64,000 nt of DNA from Knufia peltigerae (Eukaryota > Ascomycota > Eurotiomycetes > Chaetothyriales > Trichomeriaceae): positions 248,001-312,000 of the forward strand of contig JAPDRN010000019.1 in assembly GCA_030247855.1 (NCBI GenBank), given 5' to 3'. Position numbers and translations under genes: made by a program. Shown piece after piece: positions 41,641 to 53,259 of the stretch. The notes beneath the pieces were generated by a model. The model was given only the letters and a program-made list of their open reading frames with translations, was not told the DNA's origin and searched no databases. The first letter of the stretch is position 1; every line of letters begins with the position of its first letter.

Positions 41641-42674
41641 GACAGTCATTCAGACAAAAGCTATACAATGGAAAGTACTTGTATCGGGTGTCTGCAGGTT
41701 TGGACAAAATCTTTAAGATCTTTGGCATCGAGGTTGGAGTCGAGGCTCCATTTCTCCAATCTTTGCGTCTGGGTATGAATACTTCGCCTATCGAGTCTGG
41801 ACCATTTCTACGGCGAATCACTGGCACACGTTCACGACATGGCCTCACGACACCACCTCTCTCAACATCTACCATATTATGTCCTTCATCCTGCCTCTGG
41901 GTTGTCCGCTTGACGACATATTCGTCCATAAAGACGAAGAGCGTATGCATTCCATGACCTTCAAGTCGAGTCGGGGATACGTGGCCGTCAAGCTCATGAG
42001 AGCAAGCGCATTGACATTTCTATTGAGGAGCAGGTTGAATGCTGGCAGCTAGAATGAACCTGACAAGTCTTGTTTCCCAGTGATCAACACAATGTCTCTC
42101 AGAAAGAGATCTTATGGCATGGAAAGGGTGCTTCGGAATAACAGACTTGAAAGCGAGAAACGCAGCAGCATTGAGGTATTATGGTTCTTTCCCTATTGTT
42201 GGCGGTGATGGCATTTCTTCGGGCTCAGCGCAATTGAGCCCATAGAGATGAATAGGCCTTGCGCTTGCCATTGTCGGCCATACATCAACTACCTTCCCTA
42301 TTGTCGCCGCTCCTTCCATTGAGACGCTTGCACACCCAGCAAAGATGTCTTCTGTCCCTCTCTTCTCTACTCTCTTCTTTTTCTTTTCTTCTCTACACAG
42401 AACACATAGCTACAGCTTTGCTTCACACACACTCCTCCGCTGTTAGCCCTCCTCACCCTTATCATCCATCCCGACTGCATTTTGGCTTGCTCATTGTACC
42501 CATCTCATTGCTGCTCTATCATTTCCACCAAATCCTCAGCAAGGAGAAACCCACTGGGCGTGGCAAGGCTACCCCGTTGGTGATTGCAACCGTGGGTGAG
42601 TGATATACTTCTCCTGATACCCCTGTGGTGCTCAACCATGCACAAGCAACTTCTACTGACAGATCCTGATAGTC
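41641..42674. promoter_or_regulatory. Promoter and spliced 5' leader of the RRM gene
   Basis: The stretch includes a strong CT-rich tract (about 42300-42420) and a likely 5' UTR intron at 42596-42662 (GTGAGT donor, ACAG acceptor) that ends 12 bases before the RRM gene ATG. No protein gene seen between 41641 and 42250. Confidence 0.5.
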
Positions 42675-44723
42675 ATGTCTGAGAAGACCGGAACTCAAGC
42701 TACCGCAGGCACAGCCTACGCTAGCTACCATCCATCTCGACTACCCTACTCGGGATCTACCTACCAACCATCATACACTGGAGGTAAGAGAAGGACGCTG
42801 TTGTCATGTGGAGAGAATGCTTATTGTCATCTAGGACTAAGCATGGCAAGCAACAACCCACTGGCCAATATGCAAACCCTCAAGGCAAGCCTCCCAGCAT
42901 CCAACCAAATGGACGGCGAAGTCACTGCAGCTGGCCAACGTCAAGGCTACAACAATCCACTCATGGTTCTCCCGTCTGGCCAGACTGTTCCTCTGAGCTC
43001 CTTCTATGGTCAAAATCAGGCATCCACTGGAGACACTACTTCCCAGTTGCCATACATGCCTACTGGAATGTTTCCTAGCTTCATGGGCAACAACATCCCT
43101 GCCGGTCCTATGTCAGGCTACTGCTGGCCATATGGTATAGCTTCGAATGTCAACGGCTTTGACCCAGCCCGTCGAGCATCCTGGTCATCCAATGAAGAAA
43201 ATACCACTACCAATCAAGCTGTGGGCCTCCAGGGTCAATCGGAGTATTACCCGGGCATGCCCTATCCGGCCACAGCGGCAACCGCTGCACAGTACATTTC
43301 TGGACCAATTCAACCTATGAAGTGTGCTGACAACAAGTCGTATGAAATGGTCAACCTGGACGAACTTGTCTCTCGTGATACGCCAATTCCGCGTGCTGTC
43401 CCAGCTCTTTGGACCAACCAAGAAGAGCTCAGTCTCGCCAAATGTCTCCAGAATCCCGAAGGCATCACCAATGTTTACATCCGTGGCTTTATGCCTGATA
43501 CCACGGACGAGGATCTTGAACGTTGGGCTTCTCGGTTTGGAGAGATCGAATCGTGCAAGGCCATCATTGAGCAGGACACTGGCAAGTGCAAAGGGTATGT
43601 CTCTAATGCCCCATATCAACATGAGCTCGACTAACACATTTACAGCTTCGGCTTTGTCATGTACTACTCTCCTGCTGCTGCTGAGAATTGCATTCGAGGC
43701 TTCTTCCATCTCGGCTTCCAAGCCAGCTATGCTCAGGTATTTCAAGGCCTCCATGTCCTGTAAATCGCTGATCGTCTGCAGAAATCTCGTAATTCTCGCC
43801 TCAAGGACCTTGAAGACAAAAGTTCCACCAACATCTACTGCACCGGAGTCCCCATTGACTGGAATGAATCTGTGCGTTAATATCTCCCTCCATGCTCGGC
43901 TTTCCACTCACTTTTCTAGGATCTCGCCAAGCACTTCCTGCCTTACCGCGCCGTTTCTACCAAGATCTGTCGGGATGTACCTTCTGGGGTCAGCAAAGAA
44001 GTTGGATTTGCCAGGTATCTAGCCGCATGCTTGTCAACAAGAGTTCCATATTGACCTTTCCAGATTTGAGAGTCGTGAAATTGCTGAGCGTGTCATCAGA
44101 GAGTTCCATTCTGTTCTGACCGACCACGACGGCGTCAAGCTGTTCCTTCGATTTGCCGATACCAAGGCCCAGAAGCAGCTGAAACAGCAGAGCCAGGAAC
44201 GTCGCAACTGGCGCAGTCGTGAATACAGCTACTCTGTTGAACACACCCCGTCTCCGATCTTGACTCGTTTGCAAGACATGGGCAACCATATCAGTCCCAT
44301 AGGAAGCTACCAATCACCTGCGGGAGCTAGCAATACTTTCACCCCAGCGACGTCAGTCTCTCCGGCGTAAGTTCAGCCTTACTGCACATCCCTTGTCTTT
44401 CCACTGCTAACTTTTCTGTTTCCAGTGAGATGCCCGGTGTCAACAAGTCAGTCAGTGTGACTCGCAGCTCTCAATGGCCTATGCAAGGCGGACTTCAATC
44501 AATCACCAATATCACAACTGTCCGTACCAATATGCCTGCCACAACGGCTCCGAGCACCTATGTCGAGGGTCCCCAAAAGACTGCGTCCATCCTTCCAATC
44601 CTTCAAGAGAGTAACGATGCCACCAAAAAGACACCCAGTCCAAAGAAGGTCACTATCAAGATTGAGCCTGCCAGTGGCAAGGAAAATGTCACCACTACTC
44701 CGCAGTCCGTCTCCGTCAAATGA
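42675..44723 (+). CDS. Two-RRM RNA-binding protein (RBMS/MSSP or S. pombe Msa1-like)
   Basis: Seven coding exons: 42675-42783, 42835-43594, 43646-43736, 43782-43871, 43920-44014, 44064-44366 and 44426-44723, giving 581 aa. RRM1 is split by introns: TNVYIRGFMPDTTDEDLERW ... KCKGFGFVMYYSPAAAENCI. RRM2 starts STNIYCTGVPIDWNESDLAKHF and ends VKLFLRFADTKAQKQLK. The N-terminal half is Gln/Asn/Pro/Tyr-rich and disordered; the C-terminal tail is Ser/Thr-rich. The first intron (51 nt) is a multiple of three without an in-frame stop, so its retention would add 17 residues. The arrangement resembles cytoplasmic mRNA-binding regulators such as S. pombe Msa1. The exact orthologue is not certain. Confidence 0.85.
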
Positions 44724-45499
44724 GCCGATCGTCATGGTGCTCCTGAGAACATGATCCTGCTTCCACTATTTTTGGTGTGCATCTTGTTCTTGGTCGGCTG
44801 GCACCTCCATTTTGCTCTTTTTTGCTCATCCTTCCGTCGAAACATGTGCAACATTGCTGCGGCACAGCCTTCGCGAATATCAACAGATTCAACAAGACAG
44901 ATACTCAACATTGATCCATAGAGTATGACAGGACATCTCTACATGTTGCATGGTCCATCTGGAAGTATCAAGTAGCCATCGTGTTCATATGGCAGAAAAG
45001 AAGAACGAGATCAATGGGTGTATGTGTTGGGCACTTTCATCAAGTAGCATGACTTGTGTATTATGAGAAGGAAACATATTAGTTGTGTCAAACACAATGC
45101 AATTGATAGTAGCCTTTTGCTGCACAAAACTGACCTCCGTCGAGTCCCTTTTATCGACGATGCGTAATCAAAATTCAATTTGAGGACTAGAGTGACACTA
45201 ATGAGAAACATAATCTGACATCGTCCTGGGCACCACCAAATACACAAGATTTCAGTCTCTGACCTGATCTTCAAGGAGGTTCGATAGCACTCAGCCTTGC
45301 AGGGCATGGCTGGATTGAATGACGTTCAAAGCGGAGGGCGAGAGAGATGGAACGGCCCGCCAAGACATAATCTGCATTTGATAGTAGATGAGCGCGTCAT
45401 ACCTAAACACACCCGATAGCACCGTCTGGCATTCGATGCTCAAGACAACCCGTGCATTTGCTAGAGTATGCATATCTACTTGTACAAAGAGACAGAGCC
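44724..45499. other. Intergenic region RRM gene / DUF4385 gene
   Basis: 776 bp holding the 3' UTR of the RRM gene and the promoter of the next gene. No gene or repeat recognised. Confidence 0.4.
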
Positions 45500-46030
45500 A
45501 TGCCCAACAAGACAACCGAAAAAAAAATTATCGCCCCCGACCAACCGCTGGACACACCCGCCCTGAATGACCTAGGACTGTGCTACTCGTACGAAATTGC
45601 CCGTGGCGAAATGGGGGTCCTCTCCTTTGAGCCGTACAAGAGTTTGATCCTGCCGTACTGGGCCTTTCGCACCGTGCCGATCGCAGAGAGATCCGCGCAG
45701 GTCCTGTGGACGATATTCGAGTCGTACGTCGACCGCAGGGACCTCGTGGGTGCCGATATGACGCGCAAGTTCATCCAGATGGGGATGACCCGTGCCAGGA
45801 GGTACGCCAACCACAAAGGTGGTCGAAAGTACGACAAGGACTCGGGCGAGCAGTTGGAGAAATGGACAGGCGACGACGTCGGGGGAAAGAGGAAGGAGAA
45901 GGAAGAAGCCAGCGACATCTTCAAGGGGTATTGGCGGAGGTGCGCAGAGTGCGAAGAATATGGTCGGTTGAAGAGGGATTGGACTCGGGCCAAGAAGGAG
46001 TATCTTGAGACGCAGAGGTCAAGGCCTTGA
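45500..46030 (+). CDS. DUF4385 domain protein
   Basis: Single exon, 176 aa. Conserved pieces are GVLSFEPYKSLILPYWAFRT, a helical block ending DMTRKFIQMGMTRARRYANH and the basic GGRKYD, then YWRRCAECEEYGRLKRDW near the C-terminus. This pattern is DUF4385, found in bacteria, phages and fungi with no known function. No signal peptide or membrane segment. The restricted fungal occurrence and intron-free structure would fit an old horizontal acquisition, but I cannot test that here. Confidence 0.8.
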   Translation: MPNKTTEKKIIAPDQPLDTPALNDLGLCYSYEIARGEMGVLSFEPYKSLILPYWAFRTVPIAERSAQVLWTIFESYVDRRDLVGADMTRKFIQMGMTRARRYANHKGGRKYDKDSGEQLEKWTGDDVGGKRKEKEEASDIFKGYWRRCAECEEYGRLKRDWTRAKKEYLETQRSRP

Positions 46031-46240
46031 TCTTTTGTGCCGTAGATCAGGATGCTGTGGCTTTTGTCAGGGGGGGCGTCATGGTGAGGCTTTCGAAAAA
46101 CTTCCGGACGGGCTGAGGTCGTTGAGATTTCCGAGGCCACGATGACCATGACCTTATTGTCTCTCCGGTCACGGTGGTTGATGGGTTCGACGTTCGGGAG
46201 GAATTTGGTGTTGTTGGTCGGATGGTCTGGTTGGCTCATT

Positions 46241-46918
46241 TCAAGAAGGCGACTCGGCGGTCGCTTCTTGAGGTTTGTCCGAGTCTCGAGGCTTTCCATG
46301 TATGGCTTCGGCGAAGGATATCCATTCCTCCAGCCCCTTGACAAAAGCGTCGTCTTGATCAGGGACTCGATCGTGTCCCCATACCACGACCTCGTCGAAA
46401 GTGGTTACTTGTTCGAGGATCTTGACCGGCTCCGGGGGCTCTTCTTCTTCATCTTCAATCTCAATGTCCTCGTCGACTGCGGTGTACGTGGGGCCATTCT
46501 TGACAGGTTGCGGGAGATATCGATCGGTTGATTTTGCGACGACGCCTGTATTGTATTGTACGGTATTATTGTGGTCAGCGACGGCCAAAACTCATACCAT
46601 TGTGTGCGGGTGTGCATGTGTTTGCAATCTGCCGTGATGGGAACGTACCGTGATACCCTGGTGGTAGTTTTACCACTCTTCCGCGTAATCTTCGACCGCG
46701 AAAGTGTGCCGTCTTGGTCCGGTCTGGCGAGCGGGTTATTCATTCAGTTCACTGTGGTCTTTCTCTTTCTTCGAGACCGCGGAAGTGTTACCTTGTTCAT
46801 CCTGGGGACTCCAGCATCTCTTGGTCACTTTGGTAGGACCGTCATGATGGATGCGACACGGTAGGATGTTGGCGGTGCAGGGACCCGCGGGATTCGACCT
46901 GCGTTGTAGTGCGAGCAT
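46241..46918 (-). CDS. RNH203: Ribonuclease H2 subunit C
   Basis: Three exons, complement(46792-46918), complement(46649-46723), complement(46241-46545), give 168 aa. Intron 1 (46724-46791) has GTAACA...CCAG; intron 2 (46546-46648) has GTACGT...ACAG. Conserved family segments appear only after splicing: ANILPCRIHHDGP, KTAHFRGRRLRG, LPPGYHGVVAKS, then FDEVVVWGHDRVPDQDD and FVKGLEEWISFAEAIHG. This is the RNASEH2C/Rnh203 non-catalytic subunit that with RNH201 and RNH202 removes ribonucleotides from DNA and degrades RNA-DNA hybrids in the nucleus. It is convergent with the DUF4385 gene (210 bp apart). Confidence 0.92.
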
Positions 46919-48014
46919 TGTGAACTGTCTGAGAAGTGCTTGCGGTATTGTTGACACGGCAGAATGAACAAGGACGTCACTTTGTACGGAACACGGAGTG
47001 CCACAATCGTTGTGGTATATTTCACAACGACCAAGGCAAAGATTTTGATATTCTGAGAGGCACGCGTCTGGTTAATTGGGACGCGTCGGAGAAACACTTC
47101 ATTCCGGATCAGCCTTATCTAATCTGTATCTAAAATAGAGTGCCTGGTAGCGGGGAGACCGGGGTCTTTACTGGTCTCGTCTCGTACTCGTACAGGGATC
47201 TCATGCGGCTCAATTCAAAACTGCGATGTTCACTGAAAATACATTCTCCGTCAAGAATGAGACGCAGTTGTCAGACTACGAGTCTCAGATGTGTACAGTA
47301 CTTCTACCAAACCGGTATTCGATGAAACCGAATCCCTCCCGACAGTTATCGCTACGGATGGTTCGAATGGTCTCTTAGACTTCCTCGAGCCCCGCCACGC
47401 CAAAGATCGTCAGGTACAAAAATATACACCAAGTCAAAAACAACATGTGTAGACGTCATACATCTCTAAACAATTACGAGTTATCTTCGCCAATCTGACC
47501 CTCTGTGGTTCACTTGCTCAGACACTCGCAACTGTTGCGAGGCTTTCTAGTCTACGTGTAGTTGCCTCGACTGTCAGCGGTGCCGATCACTCTGGAGCGA
47601 TTCGTCTCGTAGAGGCACGATGTCACACGTAGCGTAGCGGATATGCAAATGAAAGGTACCGGCAACAAATCATCACCTAATCTAAAAGGACATTTTGGTG
47701 GCCTGAAAGACCTGGTCCCGATGTTCGCTTCTATAACCCCGCTGTCTAATTTAATATCGAATGGCATCGCAAGCTCTTCACTTGACAAACATGGATACCT
47801 TGGTGGCAGCTGCTCGTAATGAGTAGTTCTTTCCATGCCGACACATGTGGCACCATACAAAACCCGGCCTGCTGGAACTTTCCTTCAAAATTCACGTCAT
47901 TCACCTACGTTTTTCTTCAAAGTTGTCACACACTCACTCATGAAAGATCTGCTTGCGCTCCTTGTTTATTGTCGTATATCATAGCCAGTGCCGTTGATTG
48001 TTCGTTCATGAGCC
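46919..48014. other. Intergenic region RNH203 / CFA synthase
   Basis: 1.1 kb between divergent starts. Short frames only; no family signature. I see no repeat or RNA gene. Confidence 0.4.
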
Positions 48015-49527
48015 ATGGCGCCCTCTATATCATCCTTAGTAGACCGACTACGTACCTACGCGGGTACGGTAGCATGGGACCCCATGATCAAGTCATGCCG
48101 GAGGTCTTTTCTGTCGCTTCTGTCGGAGATCAAAATCGGCCGTCTTACCGTGGTCGAAAGTGATGGTACAGAAACAGTCTGTGGCCAGGCTGGAGAATAC
48201 GTTGAACCTCTGGCTAGACTGCAAGTAGTCCGCGACGCATTCTGGTTGCGCTTAGCTTTGTTCACCGACATGGTCAGCTTTCCACGTCTCTTAGAATCGC
48301 AGTCCGTTGACCTAGGGAGCAGGGTTTCGCAGAGTCCTTCATGCTTGGTGAGGTAGAATGCTCAAATCTCACCGCATTTTTCCAGGTAAGCAGCATCCAA
48401 TTGGAATGGCAGATAAGGCTGACCAGAACACAAGTTATTCATTCTAAACCGCAACGAATTGTCAAACGCGACCACGATAACCTCGTACCTTTCCTCCACA
48501 ATCAGTGGGTTTATGCGCCGCACGAATACGCTTCCCAATGCGCAATTGAACATAAGCGCACATTATGATATCAGCAACGAGATGTTCGAAGCATTTCTGT
48601 CCAGAGACATGACTTACTCCTGTCCCATCTGGGCGGCTCTGTCAAAATTGGACGAGCCCAAGAAGGAGGAACTTTTGGAAGACGCGCAGATGCGAAAACT
48701 GGATCGATTCATCGACAATGCAAGGATCAAAGAGACGGACCACATTTTAGAGATTGGAACAGGCTGGGGAAGTTTTGCCATCAGAGCAGTCCAGAGAACA
48801 GGTTGTCGAGTGACTTCTTTGACTCTGAGTCGGGAACAGAAAGATCTTGCAGACCAGAGGATCGCAGACGCAGGATTGACTGAAAGTATTGAAGTGCTGC
48901 TTTGCGACTACAGAGCACTGCCCATGCCGCGCGAGGGTCCGTACGACAAGCTTGTCAGCATCGAGATGCTCGAAGCAGTAGGGCGAGAGTTCCTCACGAC
49001 GTATTTCGACTGTGTTCATAAGCTTCTCAAGCCAGATGGTGGCATAGCGGTCTTCCAGTGTATCACCATGCCCGAGTCGAGATATGAAGCATACGCCAAA
49101 GGTGAAGATTTCATTCGAAAATACATCTTCCCTGGAGGTCATCTACCCACAGTTTCGCAACTGGTCGATTCCATTAACAAAGGCAGCCAGGGACTATTGG
49201 TGGTCGACTCGATAGAGAACATAGGTCCACATTATGCAAAGGCCCTTCGTATATGGAAGGAGAACTTCGAGAGAAATTTCCAGAAGCGCATAAAACCAGC
49301 GCTATTGGCCGAACATGATGGTATGACCGAGAGCGATGTTCTGTTGTTCCGAAAGAAGTGGGAGGTGAGTCCATCATTTTTCTGTTGTAGAGTGCCATGA
49401 ATTGACCAGTAGCCAGTATTATTTCACTTATTGTGAAGCCGGATTCAACACCAAGACACTGGGTGATGTAATCATCACAGTCGCAAGAGAAGGAGCGATG
49501 GAAATGATGGAAGATATACCCGTATAA
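48015..49527 (+). CDS. Cyclopropane-fatty-acyl-phospholipid synthase family methyltransferase
   Basis: Exons 48015-48272, 48323-48385, 48435-49364 and 49417-49527, giving 453 aa. Intron 1 starts with GTCAGC, a weak donor, but only this junction joins LFTDM to GFAESFMLGEVEC in frame. Motifs are the early family segment IGRLTVVESDG, NISAHYDISNEMFEAFLS, MTYSCPIW, the SAM loop ILEIGTGWGSFAI, CRVTSLTLSREQ, VSIEMLEAVG and YYFTYCEAGFNTKTLGDVII at the end. These enzymes transfer a methylene group from SAM to unsaturated phospholipid acyl chains; fungal members may act on fatty acids or related lipids. The gene ends 62 bp from convergent REX4. Confidence 0.9.
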
Positions 49528-49589
49528 GGGTTTCGCCATAATATGGCTCTCTCAACTCAACCTGATCACTTCGCAGGCGGAGTTCGAAT

Positions 49590-50581
49590 TCATCTTTTTG
49601 ATTTCTTCTTTTTCTTTTTCTTCTTGGGCGACGATGCCTGTTCTTGGTTTTCCGTGTCACCAGGCGGGTTGGGAGGCCGTGCAGGTCTTGTAGGCCATCT
49701 CTTAGCGTGCTCTCGTTCAAATGCAGCCTTATCTCTGCGAAAAAGGAGCATACAAGCCCGCGCATCCTCTATACTGGAATGTTCACCCTCTTGTATCTCG
49801 AAGCCGAGCAGTTCAGATGCCAACAACTTCAAGCGTGGGTACCCACTGCCTCCGTGTATCCTCTTATACGGTGTATGCCGTGCGGTATCGCGAATATCTC
49901 GCTGAGGATGGCTGAGCTTTAGGGCATTCAAATCGTGGCTAATGTGGTGACCAATAAGTACTCTGCCCTGCATGATTTTTGCAACGTCGGCCTGCGCCTC
50001 TTGGAAAGATCGAGCATATTTCATATGTTTGGGTTCCACTCCACTAACGAATGTCCTCCAGTCTGTCACTGTCTCTTGGGGCAATACGTAGGAATCATAA
50101 ACTTGATCTCCATTGTAGTTGACGATACTGACTCGAGCCAGGGCGGATTCTCTCTCCGGATGCGGGCCTACTCCTACCATTTCGCAGTCAATGGCAACGT
50201 ACTTGCCGATCTCTATTCTGTTTCCTGTCAGCACGTGTTGAGGCCTTGTGCCTGGGCAACTGACGATGTAGACAGTCCGTCATTTACTTTGTCTGAAGAT
50301 GCCCGATCCGCAGGTCGTGGGCGTCCGCCATTGTCAGACTTTTCTAGGTCCTGTATAGGAACAGTCGCCTTCGCTGCCGTTCCGCCTTGAGCCATGGTCC
50401 TGGTTCTACGCAACTTCTTCCTGGGTAGCAAGGAAGGCTTGGTGATAGTAGCCTTCGATTGCTCGCGTTTCCGCTTCAAGCCATTTTGGTTCGTAAGTTT
50501 GGACGATGATTTGGCAACATCTGATTTCTTGAAAGTCGCCTGCAGCTTTTTCCAGTTTGAGGATAGATCAGCTAGATCCAT
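49590..50581 (-). CDS. REX4: RNA exonuclease 4 (DEDDh family)
   Basis: Two exons, complement(50265-50581) and complement(49590-50217), give 314 aa. The 47-nt intron (50218-50264) has a GTCAGT donor, a CTGAC branch and a CAG acceptor; it restores NDGLSTS-IEIGKYVAIDCE. The start MDLADLSSNWKKLQ matches the conserved N-terminus of fungal REX4. The exonuclease core has AIDCEMVGVG (D and E), a central HHISHDLNAL (D) and HSSIEDARA (H and D). The C-terminus is a run of eight lysines then SKR. REX4 processes rRNA ends (ITS1) in the nucleolus. The gene is divergent from the uridine kinase gene by 420 bp. Confidence 0.93.
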
Positions 50582-51001
50582 ACCTCGCCCCAAATCTGCA
50601 GCATGAGCAGTGTGCTTGTTGGACTCGTCGTACACTACAAGGAAGTTGAGTAGCAGGATGATGAGGGAGAATTGGGTGCGATGCCGTGGCCGAAGTTTTG
50701 CCAGAATTTGGTACTTCGTTATCCGTACTTCGTCACAAACAATGGCAAAGATAAATGTCCATGGCTCGGTGGAGGGCTTTAATTTAGTAAGGCACAAAGT
50801 CAGGGCTGCCAAATCCTTTGCTTCATCATCAGCTCCTCAGTACACGACAAGGATTGTGCACAAATTTTCCAAACAGCTCGCCTAGGGAAGCATACGCCCC
50901 ATGGCATTGCAACCTGACCAAACAACACGTGAACTCTCCATATCTACATCCTTGAAGGGCCATATTCCGACGTGTAAACGAACCTCGGATACCCAATCGT
51001 C
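50582..51001. promoter_or_regulatory. Divergent promoter REX4 / uridine kinase
   Basis: 420 bp between divergent starts. No motif named. Confidence 0.4.
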
Positions 51002-52399
51002 ATGGCTGGAACAGTAGATCTGCTCAAGTTGTCAACTGTTACGTCGGCACAAAAGGCAGCTGAGGCCTCGATTCAAACAGCACATTACTCTCCACCATGG
51101 GCAGATATGAGCATTATTGGAGTGGCAGGATCCTCAGGGTCTGGTAAGACCAGCCTGGCGATAGAGATCATCAAGTCACTCAATCTCCCTTGGGTCATCA
51201 TTTTGTCCATCGATTCATTCTACAAGTCCTTGACGCCCGAGCAAAATGCACTGGCGCATCTCAACGAATATGACCTGGACTCCCCAGATTCTATCGACTT
51301 TGACCTCTTGGTGGAGAAGCTGAACGACTTGAAGCAGGGAAAGAGGACGGATATTCCTATCTATTCATTTCAACAGCACCAACGTTTGGAAAAGACGGTG
51401 TCGATATATTCTCCGCACGTGATCATCCTGGAAGGAATTCTTGCTTTGAACGACCCCAGAGTACTGGACCTCTTGGACATGAAGATTTATGTCGAAGCCG
51501 ACTCGGATGTCTGCCTTTCACGACGAATCGTGCGGGATGTGAGGGAAAGAGGGCGGACCATTGAGGGTACCATCAAACAGTGGTTTCGATATGTTAAGCC
51601 CGTCTTTCAACGCTACGTGGAGCCACAAAGAGAAGTTGCCGATCTCATTGTCCCACGAGGAATGCAGAACACGATGGCCATTCAGATGATTGTCAATCAA
51701 GTCCGACAGATCCTCAAGGAAAAGTCGTCAAGGCATAACGCAGAACTGGAGAGGCTGGGTCAGCAATTGGAGGATTTTGCACTCTCGGAAAATGCCATGA
51801 TTCTCGAGGGTAAACCACAGATCAGCGGCGTCTCGACGATATTGCGCAACCCCATCACCTCCCATCTCGACTTTGTTTTCTACTTTGACAGGCTCACGGC
51901 CCTCCTGATCGAGAAGGCCCTGGATTGTCACAATTACATTTCCACCAATGTTACGACACCGCAAGGGTATACCTACAGCGGACTGAAGCCGAAGGGGAAA
52001 GTCTCTGCTGTCGTTGTGCTACGAGGTGGAAGCTGCATGGAGGCTGGACTGAAGCGGACTATTCCCGACTGCCTGACCGGCCGATTGCTCATCCAGTCAA
52101 ACTATCGGACCGGTGAGCCGCAGCTGCACTACCTGACGCTATTTCCTGATCTCGCCGAGCACGAAACAGTCATGTTGTTGGATCCTCAAATGTCCAGCGG
52201 AGGAGCCGCTCTTATGGCCGTCAAGGTCTTGGTCGATCATGGTGTCTGCGAGGCGAGGATCGTCTTCGTGACCTTTATGGCCGGGAGAAGAGGACTGAAA
52301 AGGCTGCTGTCGGTGTTTCCCAAAATCAAAGTGGTCGCTGCAAATGTGGTCGAAGATGGCGAGAAGAGGTGGTTGGAGGAAAGATATTTTGGATGTTAA
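51002..52399 (+). CDS. URK1: Uridine-cytidine kinase fused to UPRTase-like domain
   Basis: Single exon, 465 aa. The N-terminal half is a uridine kinase: Walker A GSSGSGKT (43-50), LSIDSFYKSL, the nucleoside-binding NEYDLDSPDSIDFD, then IILEGILAL and RRIVRDVRERGR. The C-terminal half (about residues 255-465) is a UPRTase-like domain with FYFDRLTALLIEKAL, VVVLRGGSCMEAGL and a PRPP-loop region LLDPQMSSGGAAL, which differs from the DPMLATGGS of active UPRTases. Fungal and animal URK/UCKL proteins share this fusion. The kinase makes UMP and CMP in cytosolic salvage; UPRTase activity of the tail is doubtful. Confidence 0.94.
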   Translation: MAGTVDLLKLSTVTSAQKAAEASIQTAHYSPPWADMSIIGVAGSSGSGKTSLAIEIIKSLNLPWVIILSIDSFYKSLTPEQNALAHLNEYDLDSPDSIDFDLLVEKLNDLKQGKRTDIPIYSFQQHQRLEKTVSIYSPHVIILEGILALNDPRVLDLLDMKIYVEADSDVCLSRRIVRDVRERGRTIEGTIKQWFRYVKPVFQRYVEPQREVADLIVPRGMQNTMAIQMIVNQVRQILKEKSSRHNAELERLGQQLEDFALSENAMILEGKPQISGVSTILRNPITSHLDFVFYFDRLTALLIEKALDCHNYISTNVTTPQGYTYSGLKPKGKVSAVVVLRGGSCMEAGLKRTIPDCLTGRLLIQSNYRTGEPQLHYLTLFPDLAEHETVMLLDPQMSSGGAALMAVKVLVDHGVCEARIVFVTFMAGRRGLKRLLSVFPKIKVVAANVVEDGEKRWLEERYFGC

Positions 52400-53259
52400 G
52401 TTGCTCAAGAATTCGCGACACATGTCCGCCAACTATACAAAGAAATGCGACTCGAAGGCAGACTTCCGGACAGATTTCCCCGCCGGTCAGTCGCTGGTAT
52501 GCGACTCAACCATACTCGCATGTCCGTTGTACAGCCATGCGGATGCCGAAACAAACGCCTCCTTCCGACACTGAGCTTGAGAAGAAGCAGCAACGTCAGG
52601 CAAGCTCGGAGATTATCAACTATATGATCGAGGGACTAATCTGACGACGGAGGCAAGTTAGACGTCCGACAGAGCGACCCCGGAGACCCTCCCAACTACG
52701 GAGTGTCATAGTCATGGTTCTAAAACCGGGTCAGATAATGTATATGTAAGGCATGGTATTACTACAACATTGCTGCTGCTCAGTCTTGGGTAGATTTGGG
52801 GCATCCCAAAGGTGCAAACGTCTTTGGCTCTGAGAAGGATAGAACAGCCTCCGGCCGAATAGATAGATATACCGCGCGAGGTGAGTGTTTGGTGCGCCGT
52901 GGAATACATCTACGGTGGATCTTCGTATCCAATCACGCAGAATCCACTCCGCCCAGCCAAAGTCCAGAGTACGCGACATCCACCTTGTGCCTGCGCAACT
53001 TGTTGCTGGTCGCATACCTCACCTACTCGTTATCCCAGGACAACGTTCCCATCTCTTCTTTTACCCGTACTTTACCATCTTCCATCTACCCCTCTTCTAC
53101 TCGATACCGGGTGGAATTGCTACTGTCGCCCGTCGTCCTCTTAGAGCCTGTCTTGTCCAATATCATCATACACGACGATTTCCACTTCCCGCTCCGAACT
53201 TGAGTTTACATCAACCTTTACCTCCTTGACCGATTTTCAATCCCAACGTGAGATTCATC
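52400..53259. other. Intergenic region URK1 / UMP1
   Basis: 860 bp. A C/T-rich leader precedes UMP1. No gene recognised. Confidence 0.4.
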
